Origin: Chloroflexota bacterium
GTDB taxonomy: Bacteria; Chloroflexota; Anaerolineae; B4-G1; SLSP01
DNA: 6,164 bases
Assembly (NCBI GenBank): GCA_022707665.1
Contig: JAKJAE010000178.1
Coordinates: 1 to 6,164 of the forward strand
Direction: 5' to 3'
Part shown: in pieces, positions 1-6,164 of the stretch
Position numbering within the stretch: the stretch's first letter is position 1
Layout of the letters: each line of letters begins with the position of its first letter
Made by a program: the position numbers and the translations under genes
The notes under the pieces: model-generated
What the model saw: only the letters and a program-made list of their open reading frames with translations
Databases searched by the model: none
Told to the model about the DNA's origin: nothing

Positions 1-883
1 CGGTCGTGATCGCTGCCGGATACTCAGCCTTCTCGTACGCGTAATAGAGGGCCGTCAATCCGGTGGAGATCGAGTTGGGCACGAGCCCGATGTACAACAG
101 GACAATGGCCAGGACGACCTGCGACGAGGCTGCCGAGGTCATGCTGGCGATCACCGTCTGCCTGACGCCCAGGAAACCGAGCAGAACTGGGACTGCAGCA
201 ACGCTCAAGCCGAGGCGAATCAGTGTCGTATTGGTCAAGTAGCGGCGTGCATGCTCGGGGTCTCGAGACACCTCACGCGTGAGGTAGGTGTTCAACCCGA
301 AGTTCGTCAGGATGTCGAACCAGACGAAGATCTTGGTCGCATAGTAGTAGTCGCCAGCACTGCTGGGACCCAGAATGCGCATCATAAGCGCCGCAAAGGC
401 AAAGTCCAACACGCGGTTGAACAAAGTCAGCAGAATGGGAACGATGCTGTTCTTCGCCAGGCGCTGAACCGTGTTCTGATCTCCGTGATCCTGGTAGGCA
501 AGACGCCAGAGCCAGACGACCGCGAGGAAGAGTACGACCATACCCCCAACGAACGACGAGAAGGCCCCGACCTTTACGCTGTCCGGCGAGTACTTGAGCC
601 GGACGGTCGCTGCGCCGTCCACACGTATACCTCGGAAGTTGCCTGCAACACGGTATATCCCGACTTCGGTCTCCGCGTCCTCCCCTCGTCCGGGTGACCT
701 GACGAAAGCCTTCCAGCCTGGCGCGAAGGCGTCCGTCAGGACCAGCCACCCGGGCTCATCGACGACAACCTCGACCATGACTTCGTCGAGTGCATAGTGG
801 GTGATCTCTTGCGCCACAGGTGAGTTGGCCTGTGCGACATCCGGCACGGATCCAATGTCACCGGCTGGGCCTGTCCTCGCTTC
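1..883 (-). CDS. C-terminal part of YfhO-like protein fused in frame to a Wzx-type polysaccharide flippase (partial, runs off left edge; separated from its 5' part by a frameshift)
   Basis: This is the continuation of the gene that starts at 3285, read in a frame shifted by one base; the frame is open from 892 (after TGA at 895-893) to the window edge. Counting from 883, codons 35-99 give the YfhO C-terminal beta domain, with the family hallmarks LVLTDAFAPGWKAF and IYRVAGNFRGIRV. Codons about 103-127 are the terminal membrane helix. A short polar linker (YQDHGDQNTVQR) leads, from about position 460, into a flippase N-terminus: NSIVPILLTLFNRVLDFAF, RILGPSSAGDYYYATKIF, then FGLNTYLTREVSRD, typical of the Polysacc_synt/MATE-like Wzx family that flips undecaprenyl-linked glycans across the inner membrane. 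About 153 flippase residues (roughly the first four helices, one third of the family length) are visible. No ATG, GTG or TTG lies between the last YfhO helix and the first flippase helix, so a separate flippase gene is unlikely. Domain identities are confident; substrate is unknown. Confidence 0.8.
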
Positions 884-3285
884 CGCCGCGGGTCATAGGT
901 CAAGATGGCCTCGCCAACAGCCTCGCCGTCGGCGACCTCCACGGTTGCCGCAACCGGTAACGTGAAAGCACGCGGTGCCACCCCCAGGTTCTCATAGACC
1001 CTCACAGCCTCGTCCTGATACACCTGGCGATACTTCGGCAAGGGGATCTCGTGCTCGGTGATGACATACTTCACGTTGAGCAAATCGGTGAGCGGGCTGT
1101 CCAGGCTGATATAGGTTCGGAAGGGCGCGATCTGGTTGTAGGGCAACATGCCCTGAGGCTCGATCCATCCCATATAACGCGCATACTGCGCCGAGAACAG
1201 ACTGTCGTAGCCGCGCACGTCCTGCAAGCCATAGATCACGCTCGTGTTCGGCGGCAGCGTACCCCGACCCTCGGGGTCAAAGGTCGAGAGCCGCCAGAGC
1301 CCTCCATCCTGCTTCAGGAAATCGACGACCGGAGGTTGGTACTCCAACAAAGCAGGGGCGACCGCCGGGTTGAACCCGGCACCAAACAGCACCAGGTCGA
1401 CCAGGACAACGATAACTGCCAATGGCTTCCATACAGGCAACCGACCCAGCACACGTGGAAGGTGGATAGGACACTTCGACACACGCAAGACGATGCCCGC
1501 GCTCAACAGGAACGCCGCAAACCGCAGCACCCCGGGCACGAGATAGGAATAGAACGCCCGGGCATCAGGGAACACGTTGGCCGCGCGTGCCAGAGACCAG
1601 AATGCCCGTGACACCAGTGGTTCGATGGCATCGTAGGCCAGGAAACTGGCCAGGACCCCAACGCCTGTGAGGAAGCCTCCCCAGATCGCGGCAACTGCGG
1701 TCACGGAGATCACGTCCATAGGCGCACCAAGGAGTACGAGCGACTGCAACCGGGAACGTTGCTGTAAGGGCGAGCCGGGTGACCTTCCGGTGTCGGTCGA
1801 GACCGGGGCCGGCAGCGCCTGGCCCATCCCCTTGCTGGACCGTTGGCGACAGGCAGTTGAGATGGCCGAGACCCCAAGCCCCGCCAGCGCGGCTACTGCC
1901 ACCGTGAAGGGGAAGACCCAACGGAACGGCGAATGTGACTGGCCCATAAAAGGGAGAACGTAGACCAGTGCGTAGACTGGCGTCCCGTACATGCAGGCCA
2001 GGCAGAATGTCGCCAACGCGACGAGCAATGGAACGTAAGGCTGTCGAATCCAACCGAGCAGCGCTCGAACCAGACGGTTCCGCTGAAGACCAGGGCCGTC
2101 GGAACCCCCTGCCGCCACACCAGGGCGGAGAACGGCGACGCCGGCCAGGAGCAGGGGCAGAATGCCCAGATAGGCACCGCCCTCGACGTAGTTCTTGATC
2201 CCCCAGTCAAAGGAGGATACCGTATCACCCAGGGCGCTCGTGCCCGCGCGAATCTCCTGTCCACTGAACACATCCGTCAGCGTCCGGTGGGTCGGGTTGC
2301 CATAGAAGTTCGGTATGAAGAACGTGATCAGCCGGCGTACAGGATAGGCCCAGCCCAGAACCTGCTGCAGCGTCACCGCGCCCTGGCGGAAGCTATCGCG
2401 GGCAACTTCATAGAACGGCAACAACTGCACGGCACCCAACACCAGACCCAGAACCACGATCAGGACAACCCCCAGGGCTGGGGATAATACCTCGGAGCGC
2501 CGCATCGACTTGGATAGCGTAAGCGACCTGTGAATCAGGCGCCACCCCGCGAACCCCGCCACGACCAGGAGCACGAAATAGGTGGTCTCAGGATGCCCCG
2601 CCAACGTCTGCAGGCCCAGCGCTATGGCACCTAACAAGGCCCACGGCAGCACAGCGCGCTCTTGCGTCCAGAAACGGCGCCTTCCAATCGTGCACTCGAC
2701 CAGGGCCAGCAACAACGGAAGCCACGAGGCCCCTGCCACGATCATCGGATGCACAACCGAGACCACCATGAAGCCGCTGAACTGGAACACGATCCCGGCA
2801 ACCAATGAGCCCAAAGGGCCTGCCTTGATCACGCGTCCGAGCACATACATCCAGACTCCGGCCAGCCCCAACTGCAGCACGATGAACACGCCAAAGGCCC
2901 GCGGGATCGGCATCACCAGGAACACCCATGTCAGGGGATACAGCGCCGAGTGCTGGCCGTTTGCCAGGAAGGGGTGCCCAGTAAACAGGTAGGGATCCCA
3001 GAGGGGAAGCGTCTGATCCTTGACTGCATCGACAAGCAGTTGCTTCCAGACGTAGTTCTCGAGGATCAGGTCAGCCAACAGCGGGTTCTGTACGTCGGTG
3101 ATCCCACTGGCAGCCGCGCCCATGCGGAACGGCTGCGACGTGAACAACACGTCGACCGGAAGTAACGTCTTGGTGCCGAGGGAGACCGGCGCGAAAAGCA
3201 ACAGGGGAAAGACCAACAGCAGTCCCACTGCTAACAGATCACGCCACTGCCGTCGTAAGCGCTTCTCTGCGGTGCGCAGGTTCAT
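736..3285 (-). CDS. YfhO-family polytopic membrane protein (GT-C-like), reading frame broken near its C-terminus
   Basis: A YfhO-family integral membrane protein. Family members resemble GT-C glycosyltransferases; Bacillus subtilis YfhO is implicated in adding sugars from an undecaprenyl-phosphate carrier to lipoteichoic acid outside the membrane. From ATG 3285 there is a basic N-terminus, a first helix (residues about 17-36), and then an acidic residue (D45) in the first outer loop as expected for GT-C enzymes. Further hallmarks are WDPYLFTGHPFLANGQ (96-111), GHPETTYF (230-237), LLNVKYVIT (735-743) and YENLGVAPRAF (764-774). About ten hydrophobic segments alternate with loops. After YDPRR (residues 797-801, ending at 883) the frame gives 48 residues of non-YfhO sequence and stops at 736; the genuine C-terminus is in the next frame. 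I prefer ATG 3285 over the upstream GTG 3354 because that GTG falls inside the predicted promoter and the following 23 residues do not look like a YfhO N-terminus. No clear Shine-Dalgarno precedes 3285. Confidence 0.85.
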   Translation of the reverse strand: MNLRTAEKRLRRQWRDLLAVGLLLVFPLLLFAPVSLGTKTLLPVDVLFTSQPFRMGAAASGITDVQNPLLADLILENYVWKQLLVDAVKDQTLPLWDPYLFTGHPFLANGQHSALYPLTWVFLVMPIPRAFGVFIVLQLGLAGVWMYVLGRVIKAGPLGSLVAGIVFQFSGFMVVSVVHPMIVAGASWLPLLLALVECTIGRRRFWTQERAVLPWALLGAIALGLQTLAGHPETTYFVLLVVAGFAGWRLIHRSLTLSKSMRRSEVLSPALGVVLIVVLGLVLGAVQLLPFYEVARDSFRQGAVTLQQVLGWAYPVRRLITFFIPNFYGNPTHRTLTDVFSGQEIRAGTSALGDTVSSFDWGIKNYVEGGAYLGILPLLLAGVAVLRPGVAAGGSDGPGLQRNRLVRALLGWIRQPYVPLLVALATFCLACMYGTPVYALVYVLPFMGQSHSPFRWVFPFTVAVAALAGLGVSAISTACRQRSSKGMGQALPAPVSTDTGRSPGSPLQQRSRLQSLVLLGAPMDVISVTAVAAIWGGFLTGVGVLASFLAYDAIEPLVSRAFWSLARAANVFPDARAFYSYLVPGVLRFAAFLLSAGIVLRVSKCPIHLPRVLGRLPVWKPLAVIVVLVDLVLFGAGFNPAVAPALLEYQPPVVDFLKQDGGLWRLSTFDPEGRGTLPPNTSVIYGLQDVRGYDSLFSAQYARYMGWIEPQGMLPYNQIAPFRTYISLDSPLTDLLNVKYVITEHEIPLPKYRQVYQDEAVRVYENLGVAPRAFTLPVAATVEVADGEAVGEAILTYDPRRKRGQAQPVTLDPCRMSHRPTHLWRKRSPTMHSTKSWSRLSSMSPGGWS
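836..892 (-). other. Frameshift site within the YfhO-flippase gene
   Basis: Two frames overlap here. The upstream frame is good YfhO sequence up to codons ending at 883, and the downstream frame is good YfhO from about 840. Restoring one G next to the GG at 884-883 would read DPRR then EARTGPAGD and join the halves without a break. This points to a missing base (natural mutation or sequencing/assembly error). The exact position within 836-892 cannot be fixed from the sequence. Confidence 0.75.
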
Positions 3286-3344
3286 TGGGGAGTCTCGCGT
3301 TGCTGCAAAGGAGATAACACCTTGCTGTGAAGAGCCACGGCGAC

Positions 3345-3372
3345 ATCGTAACACCTAACCGGCTGCGTGCAA
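3345..3372 (-). promoter_or_regulatory. Candidate sigma-70-type promoter for the YfhO-flippase gene
   Basis: On the minus strand, TTGCAC (3372-3367) is followed after 16 nt by TACGAT (3350-3345), close to TTGACA and TATAAT. The predicted transcript would begin near 3338, about 50 nt before the ATG at 3285. The site lies just downstream of the terminator of the previous operon, where an independent promoter is expected. Sequence match only. Confidence 0.4.
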
Positions 3373-3403
3373 CTGCCCGCGCGTGACCGTCTGCCCGTAC
3401 CAT

Positions 3404-3438
3404 GGAAAACGGGACCGTGAAGGACACGGTCCCGTTCC
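3404..3438 (-). terminator. Rho-independent terminator of the Roadblock/V4R/response-regulator operon
   Basis: A perfect 12-bp stem (3408-3419 with 3425-3436; half-site AACGGGACCGTG) closes a 5-nt loop. Read on the minus strand, the stem runs into TTTT and begins 28 nt after the response regulator stop. On the plus strand there is no T tract, so the terminator serves the minus-strand genes. The T run is short, but the GC-rich stem is strong. Confidence 0.8.
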
Positions 3439-3464
3439 AGGTACTCTCTGCCGCGGGGTCGATG

Positions 3465-4382
3465 CTAGGCCTTGGGCGTAGCCAACGCCTGCCGGAGTGC
3501 ATTGAGCCCTCCAGGGTTGGCGTACGCTGCAGCGTCAATGGGACGGATGTCAAACTCCAACCGGGGAATCTCCGCGCCGTCGCCACGTTTGCCGCGTTCC
3601 CAATCCCGGTGTGGGTAGAAGAACGAAGCCGCCTCATTAAGGCGCTCGTCCAGACGCCCGATCACGACGTAAGCATCCTGCCCCGCGGGCGTGACGATCA
3701 CATACTGATAAAGATCCAGTTGCCCAACGAACAGATCGGTCCCCATGGACTCGGTGGCTGTGTTGCGCAGGATCAACGCAACAGCACGCAACACATCATC
3801 GTGGGTCAGGAAACCATAGGCCTCGCTGAACTCAGACAGCCCCACAATCGAGACCCCGATCATGGCCAGCTCCGGGGTGCTTGCCACGCGTGCAAGCTCT
3901 TCCTCGATGAGCAGCGTCGTGGGCAGTCCCGTGATGGGGTGCAGCAACGTCTCACGACTACTACGACGCAGTGCATTGCGCACGCGGAAGCGCAACTCCT
4001 GCACGTCGAATGGTTTGGTGATGTAGTCAACGGCTCCCAACTCCAGGCCCGTCAGTCGATCGACCCGTTCACGCCGCTCTGTCAGAAAGATCACGGGTGT
4101 GTGCTCGGTGCGGGGCTGGCTCCGTAGTCGCAGACAGACCTCATACCCATCAATGTCGGGGAGGTGGATATCCAGAACGACCAGATCGGGTTGGATACGC
4201 GTGGCCATCGTCACTGCATCCTGCCCCCACCCGGCATGTGATACCTGATAGCCCAGCGACGAAAAGTACGCCGTCAGCATCTCTGCCGTGCTGGCCTCAT
4301 CTTCTACGATGAGAATGTGGCACGGATCCTCACGGTGTTCGCCAGCCGCAGTAGCCTGCATCGGTTCGTTTGTTAGTCCCAT
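3465..4382 (-). CDS. Response regulator with N-terminal REC domain and degenerate GGDEF domain
   Basis: A 305-residue cytoplasmic response regulator, numbered from ATG 4382. The REC domain spans about 21-140: HILIVEDE with acidic pocket E27/D28, phospho-acceptor D71 in LVVLDIHLPDIDGYEV, T101 in FLTE, and the conserved lysine K123 in ITKPFD. A GGDEF-like domain follows from about 145; HPITGLPTTLLIEEEL matches the usual D-x-LTGLPNR start of diguanylate cyclase domains. The signature loop is not GGDEF: the residues aligning before VIVTP are DLYQY (223-227), so c-di-GMP synthesis is not expected, and the domain probably binds a ligand or partner. The start is uncertain: GTG 4388, ATG 4382 or ATG 4361 are all in frame. 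AGGTGA just before 4382 is a weak, close Shine-Dalgarno. It is the last gene of the operon, 41 nt after the V4R gene, and is followed by a terminator. No cognate kinase is in the window. Confidence 0.9.
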   Translation of the reverse strand: MGLTNEPMQATAAGEHREDPCHILIVEDEASTAEMLTAYFSSLGYQVSHAGWGQDAVTMATRIQPDLVVLDIHLPDIDGYEVCLRLRSQPRTEHTPVIFLTERRERVDRLTGLELGAVDYITKPFDVQELRFRVRNALRRSSRETLLHPITGLPTTLLIEEELARVASTPELAMIGVSIVGLSEFSEAYGFLTHDDVLRAVALILRNTATESMGTDLFVGQLDLYQYVIVTPAGQDAYVVIGRLDERLNEAASFFYPHRDWERGKRGDGAEIPRLEFDIRPIDAAAYANPGGLNALRQALATPKA

Positions 4383-4423
4383 GGTCACCTGATCGTATTC
4401 TTACAGAGGCTGGGGGCCCAGCC

Positions 4424-5062
4424 CTAATCAGTGGGGTCCTTGTACACCTGAAAGGTACAGTTGGCATGTCCCATACCCATGCACGAGACTTGGTCCACAC
4501 GGAACGTACGCCCGCCACTGATCCAACGCAGCGCTTCCTCGATTATACCCGCAGCGATAAACCCGCCAGGGCGCTCCACGCTCCGTCCCCAACACATCGA
4601 GCACCGCTCAATGATGTAATTGTACTGCTCGCCGCCCGGATCCCGCACATACGATGTCTGGTCACTCAGCGAGTCGAACACCTTTGCCACTGCCGGGAGA
4701 CCCACCCGCACCTTGGTCTGGAGCGGCAGCACCCTGAATGCAAGATCGCTGGCGCCGACGAGTGCGCCGAAATTGGACAGACCACGCGCGAACAACACGC
4801 GCCCCAACCGCAGTTGCAACCCTCGACCACCTCGAGGACCGTACATGTCCTCGAGCGCCCCGTTCAACGCCGAGATATAGGCAAAGTCGAACCCCTTCTC
4901 CATCGTGTCGGGCGGAGGTTCGCTGATGAACTGGCGCAGGCCGGCCATATTGAGGATCGCATTGAGGCCATTGCGCCCCATGATCTCCTCTAGCGCATCG
5001 AATAGGATCAGCCCGAAACGATAGGGGTAGAAATAGCCGCTGGGTTGCGGAGCATCAGCCAT
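4424..5062 (-). CDS. V4R (4-vinyl reductase-like) domain protein
   Basis: A 212-residue soluble protein whose C-terminal half looks like a V4R domain, a small-molecule-binding domain known from BchJ-type proteins and from sensors of aromatic compounds. Four cysteines form the pattern expected of the domain: C154-x2-C157 (ERCSMCWGR), C194 (VSCMGMGHAN) and C202 (NCTFQV), with a preceding GFIAAGIIEEAL helix. The pattern suggests metal binding, which is inferred. The N-terminal half (FGLILFDALEEIMGRNGLNA and onward) is helical and resembles the N-terminal region often found with V4R in Chloroflexota. No membrane segment or signal peptide is seen. The start is well supported by AAGGAGG (5075-5069) with a 6-nt spacer. 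It lies 23 nt after the Roadblock gene and upstream of a response regulator, so a sensory role in a shared pathway is likely. The ligand is unknown and reductase activity should not be assumed. Confidence 0.8.
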   Translation of the reverse strand: MADAPQPSGYFYPYRFGLILFDALEEIMGRNGLNAILNMAGLRQFISEPPPDTMEKGFDFAYISALNGALEDMYGPRGGRGLQLRLGRVLFARGLSNFGALVGASDLAFRVLPLQTKVRVGLPAVAKVFDSLSDQTSYVRDPGGEQYNYIIERCSMCWGRSVERPGGFIAAGIIEEALRWISGGRTFRVDQVSCMGMGHANCTFQVYKDPTD

Positions 5063-5068
5063 TGTCGA

Positions 5069-5075
5069 CCTCCTT
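5069..5075 (-). promoter_or_regulatory. Strong ribosome binding site of the V4R gene
   Basis: AAGGAGG, 6 nt before ATG 5062, within the 23-nt gap after the Roadblock stop codon. It fixes the start of the V4R gene and suggests efficient independent initiation. Confidence 0.8.
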
Positions 5076-5085
5076 CGGTCCGAGC

Positions 5086-5460
5086 CTACAAAATGCGCGA
5101 GAACTCCTCAGCAGCGCGGCGCATGTCCAGGAAAAGCAACCCCAGCTTCGCTTGCTGGCGCGCCAGGACGGTCAGCACCGCATCCTGGCCCACGGCACGC
5201 AGGATGACGTAACCTCTCTCGCCACGAACATAGACCTCGTCCAACTGCCCACGACCGAGTTCGCCGGCAATCCGCTCGCCCAACGACAGCATCGCAGCCG
5301 ACATTGCCGAAACCCGATCTTCCTCGACACCCTGAGGAAGGGAAGTCGCAATCGGCAGCCCGTCCACACTGATGATCGCCGCCGCCTCTACGTCCATACT
5401 GCTCGCCTGCAATTCCCGCAGTCGTTCAATCATCCGCTCGTTTCGAGACCTGCTCGCCAT
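5086..5460 (-). CDS. Roadblock/LC7 domain protein
   Basis: A 124-residue single-domain protein of the Roadblock/LC7 family, small cytoplasmic dimers related to MglB that often regulate Ras-like GTPases. Typical features are an N-terminal helix (RMIERLRELQ), the first strand and turn AAAIISVDGLPIATSLP (about 26-42), the long central helix (VSAMSAAMLSLGERIAGEL), the strands LDEVYVRGERGYVILRAVG and AVLTVLARQQAKLGLLF, and a final helix (MRRAAEEF). The start at ATG 5460 is chosen because GGAGGG (5474-5469) sits 8 nt upstream. The in-frame GTG at 5565 would add 35 residues unlike the family and has no ribosome binding site. It is the first gene of the operon, 23 nt before the V4R gene. No GTPase partner is present in this window, so it may work with the V4R protein and response regulator, or with a GTPase elsewhere. 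Confidence 0.9.
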   Translation of the reverse strand: MASRSRNERMIERLRELQASSMDVEAAAIISVDGLPIATSLPQGVEEDRVSAMSAAMLSLGERIAGELGRGQLDEVYVRGERGYVILRAVGQDAVLTVLARQQAKLGLLFLDMRRAAEEFSRIL

Positions 5461-5468
5461 GGCTTCAG

Positions 5469-5474
5469 CCCTCC
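5469..5474 (-). promoter_or_regulatory. Ribosome binding site of the Roadblock gene
   Basis: GGAGGG lies 8 nt before ATG 5460. It decides this start over the in-frame GTG at 5565. Confidence 0.7.
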
Positions 5475-5550
5475 GATACTGGTGATTGCCCGTCCAGGAA
5501 CGGATCGACAGAGAACCGGGTAGAGGGTGTGCAAGCTCCGTTGAAGCAAC

Positions 5551-5564
5551 TGTCTGCACAGACA
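5551..5564. promoter_or_regulatory. Palindrome in the early leader of the Roadblock operon (candidate operator)
   Basis: TGTCTGCACAGACA has 6-bp inverted arms around a 2-nt centre. It lies about 12-25 nt downstream of the predicted transcription start, a position where a bound dimeric repressor would block transcription. With a 2-nt loop it is a poor RNA hairpin, so a DNA-binding site is the more natural reading. No regulator is identified. Confidence 0.35.
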
Positions 5565-5582
5565 CATATCTGGTTCAGTAAG

Positions 5583-5611
5583 AGAGTACCATAGGTATGG
5601 AATACTGTCAA
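5583..5611 (-). promoter_or_regulatory. Promoter of the Roadblock/V4R/response-regulator operon
   Basis: On the minus strand, a consensus -35 TTGACA (5611-5606) is separated by exactly 17 nt from TACTCT (5588-5583). The start is predicted near 5576, giving a leader of about 115 nt before ATG 5460. The 17-nt spacer contains a palindrome, CCATAGGTATGG (5589-5600), which could bind a regulator or be chance. The -35 box is only 14 nt from the inferred end of the IS66 element. Confidence 0.6.
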
Positions 5612-5625
5612 GATATGGTTAAAAC

Positions 5626-6164
5626 GTAACTGTTCAGCGTTAGGGTAAAGGAGTTAGGGGGGAGCGGCCGCGGACTGCAGCAGAGAGAGGCAGTGGGAGA
5701 AAGGATTGAGGCCGCGTGCCGTCCAGGTGCTGACAAGACTGAAAAGAGTGAGACGCGTTTTCGAGCCCTCGTCGGAGCGTGACCCGCCACTGATCTTACG
5801 CATGATCACCAGCGGACGCAACGCCCGCTCCGCCCGATTGTTATCGGCGGGCACCCCCGGATGGCGCACGAACTGGAACAGCTCATCCTGATGCCGCAAG
5901 ATGCGTTTGGCCAAGGCGCGGCATGGATGGTCGGTCAGGGCATACTGCTCGCCCAAGGTCCGGGCGCGAGCGAGCAGGTCGTCATACTGCTCCTGGCACT
6001 CGCCGTCCGTGGGAGTGACGTGCTCCTGCAGCCACAGCGTGCCCTCGTCATAGAGGGCGCGCACGCTCGCCGCCCAAGTCAGCACAGCAGGGGTCTCCGC
6101 GTAGGCTTCCTTCAGAGCGTGCAAGTCACGCAACAGATGCACCCAACACCGTTGGTGCGGCCCC
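5626..6164. mobile_element. IS66-family insertion sequence, one end (partial, continues beyond right edge)
   Basis: The 3' end of an IS66-type transposase is followed, 28 nt after its stop, by a sequence starting GTAACTGTTCAGCG (plus strand from 5626). IS66-family elements commonly end in GTAA and make 8-bp target duplications, so 5626 is proposed as the outer end and 5618-5625 (GTTAAAAC) as one copy of the duplication. The other end is outside the window, so neither the inverted repeat nor the duplication can be confirmed here. Confidence 0.6.
5654..6164 (-). CDS. IS66-family transposase, C-terminal part (5' end beyond window)
   Basis: This is the C-terminal 170 or so residues of an IS66-type DDE transposase. 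The open frame enters from the right edge as PHQRCWVHLLRDLHALKE, the conserved IS66 segment, so the GTG at 6142 is internal and not the true start. A helical spacer region follows. The diagnostic block is HPGVPADNNRAERALRPLVI (E105 counted from position 6142 is the expected catalytic glutamate), then KISGGSRSDEGSKTRL and the terminal LVSTWTARGLNPFSHCLSLL helix. It ends with TAA at 5656-5654. No disruption is seen in the visible part, so the gene may be intact; the catalytic aspartates lie outside the window. It is part of the mobile element ending near 5626. Confidence 0.9.
   Translation of the reverse strand, partial: GPHQRCWVHLLRDLHALKEAYAETPAVLTWAASVRALYDEGTLWLQEHVTPTDGECQEQYDDLLARARTLGEQYALTDHPCRALAKRILRHQDELFQFVRHPGVPADNNRAERALRPLVIMRKISGGSRSDEGSKTRLTLFSLVSTWTARGLNPFSHCLSLLQSAAAPP

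Noticed and set aside
251..749. Overlapping open frames on both strands (plus 251-697, minus 273-749)
   Set aside because: Both overlap the minus-strand frame that clearly encodes the YfhO C-terminus and flippase; neither translation has a recognisable motif.
870..895. Programmed -1 ribosomal frameshift in the YfhO gene
   Set aside because: The bases around the shift (CGG CGG AAG CGA) do not form an X-XXY-YYZ slippery heptamer, and I see no obvious downstream structure; a missing base is simpler.
3402..4127. A 241-codon plus-strand open frame
   Set aside because: It lies antisense to the response regulator, whose REC motifs are unmistakable. The plus-strand translation resembles no family and begins inside the terminator hairpin.
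4370..4993. A 207-codon plus-strand open frame
   Set aside because: It is antisense to the V4R gene, rich in H, R, T and P as expected of a GC-driven shadow frame, and has no recognisable domain.
5461..5565. Longer Roadblock protein starting at GTG 5565
   Set aside because: There is no ribosome binding site before it, and the extra 35 residues do not resemble the family; ATG 5460 has a good GGAGGG.
5608..5790. A 60-codon minus-strand open frame across the IS end
   Set aside because: It overlaps the transposase 3' end in another frame and crosses the inferred IS boundary; no motif or start signal supports it.

Overview
This window is about 60% GC by eye, and every gene I can support lies on the minus strand. 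The combination of a Roadblock/LC7 protein, a V4R-domain protein and a response regulator with a degenerate GGDEF domain, beside a large YfhO-type membrane protein and an IS66-type transposase, suggests a Chloroflexota bacterium (Roseiflexus/Chloroflexus-like). That is inferred from gene content; no phylogenetic marker is present.

Layout, read in the direction of transcription (right to left). At the right edge (5626-6164) is the 3' part of an IS66-family insertion sequence: the C-terminal third of its DDE transposase and a probable terminal end at 5626. Just beyond it lies a good sigma-70-type promoter (TTGACA, 17 nt, TACTCT) with two small palindromes. This promoter is placed to drive a compact operon: a Roadblock/LC7 protein (5460-5086), a V4R-domain protein with four cysteines (5062-4424) and a REC plus degenerate GGDEF response regulator (about 4382-3465). 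The operon closes with a perfect 12-bp terminator hairpin at 3408-3436.

A second promoter (about 3345-3372) precedes a very large membrane protein gene (start 3285) running off the left edge. Its first 801 codons are a YfhO-family (GT-C-like) membrane protein. One base appears to be missing around 883-892. After the shift, the reading frame continues through the YfhO C-terminal beta domain and last membrane helix, and then runs without stop or start codon into a Wzx/MATE-like polysaccharide flippase. The undamaged gene therefore appears to encode a YfhO-flippase fusion, which would join lipid-linked sugar flipping and extracytoplasmic sugar transfer in one chain.

The two halves look functionally separate: a cytoplasmic signalling operon on the right and an envelope glycan gene on the left. 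No tRNA, rRNA, CRISPR array or convincing plus-strand gene was seen.
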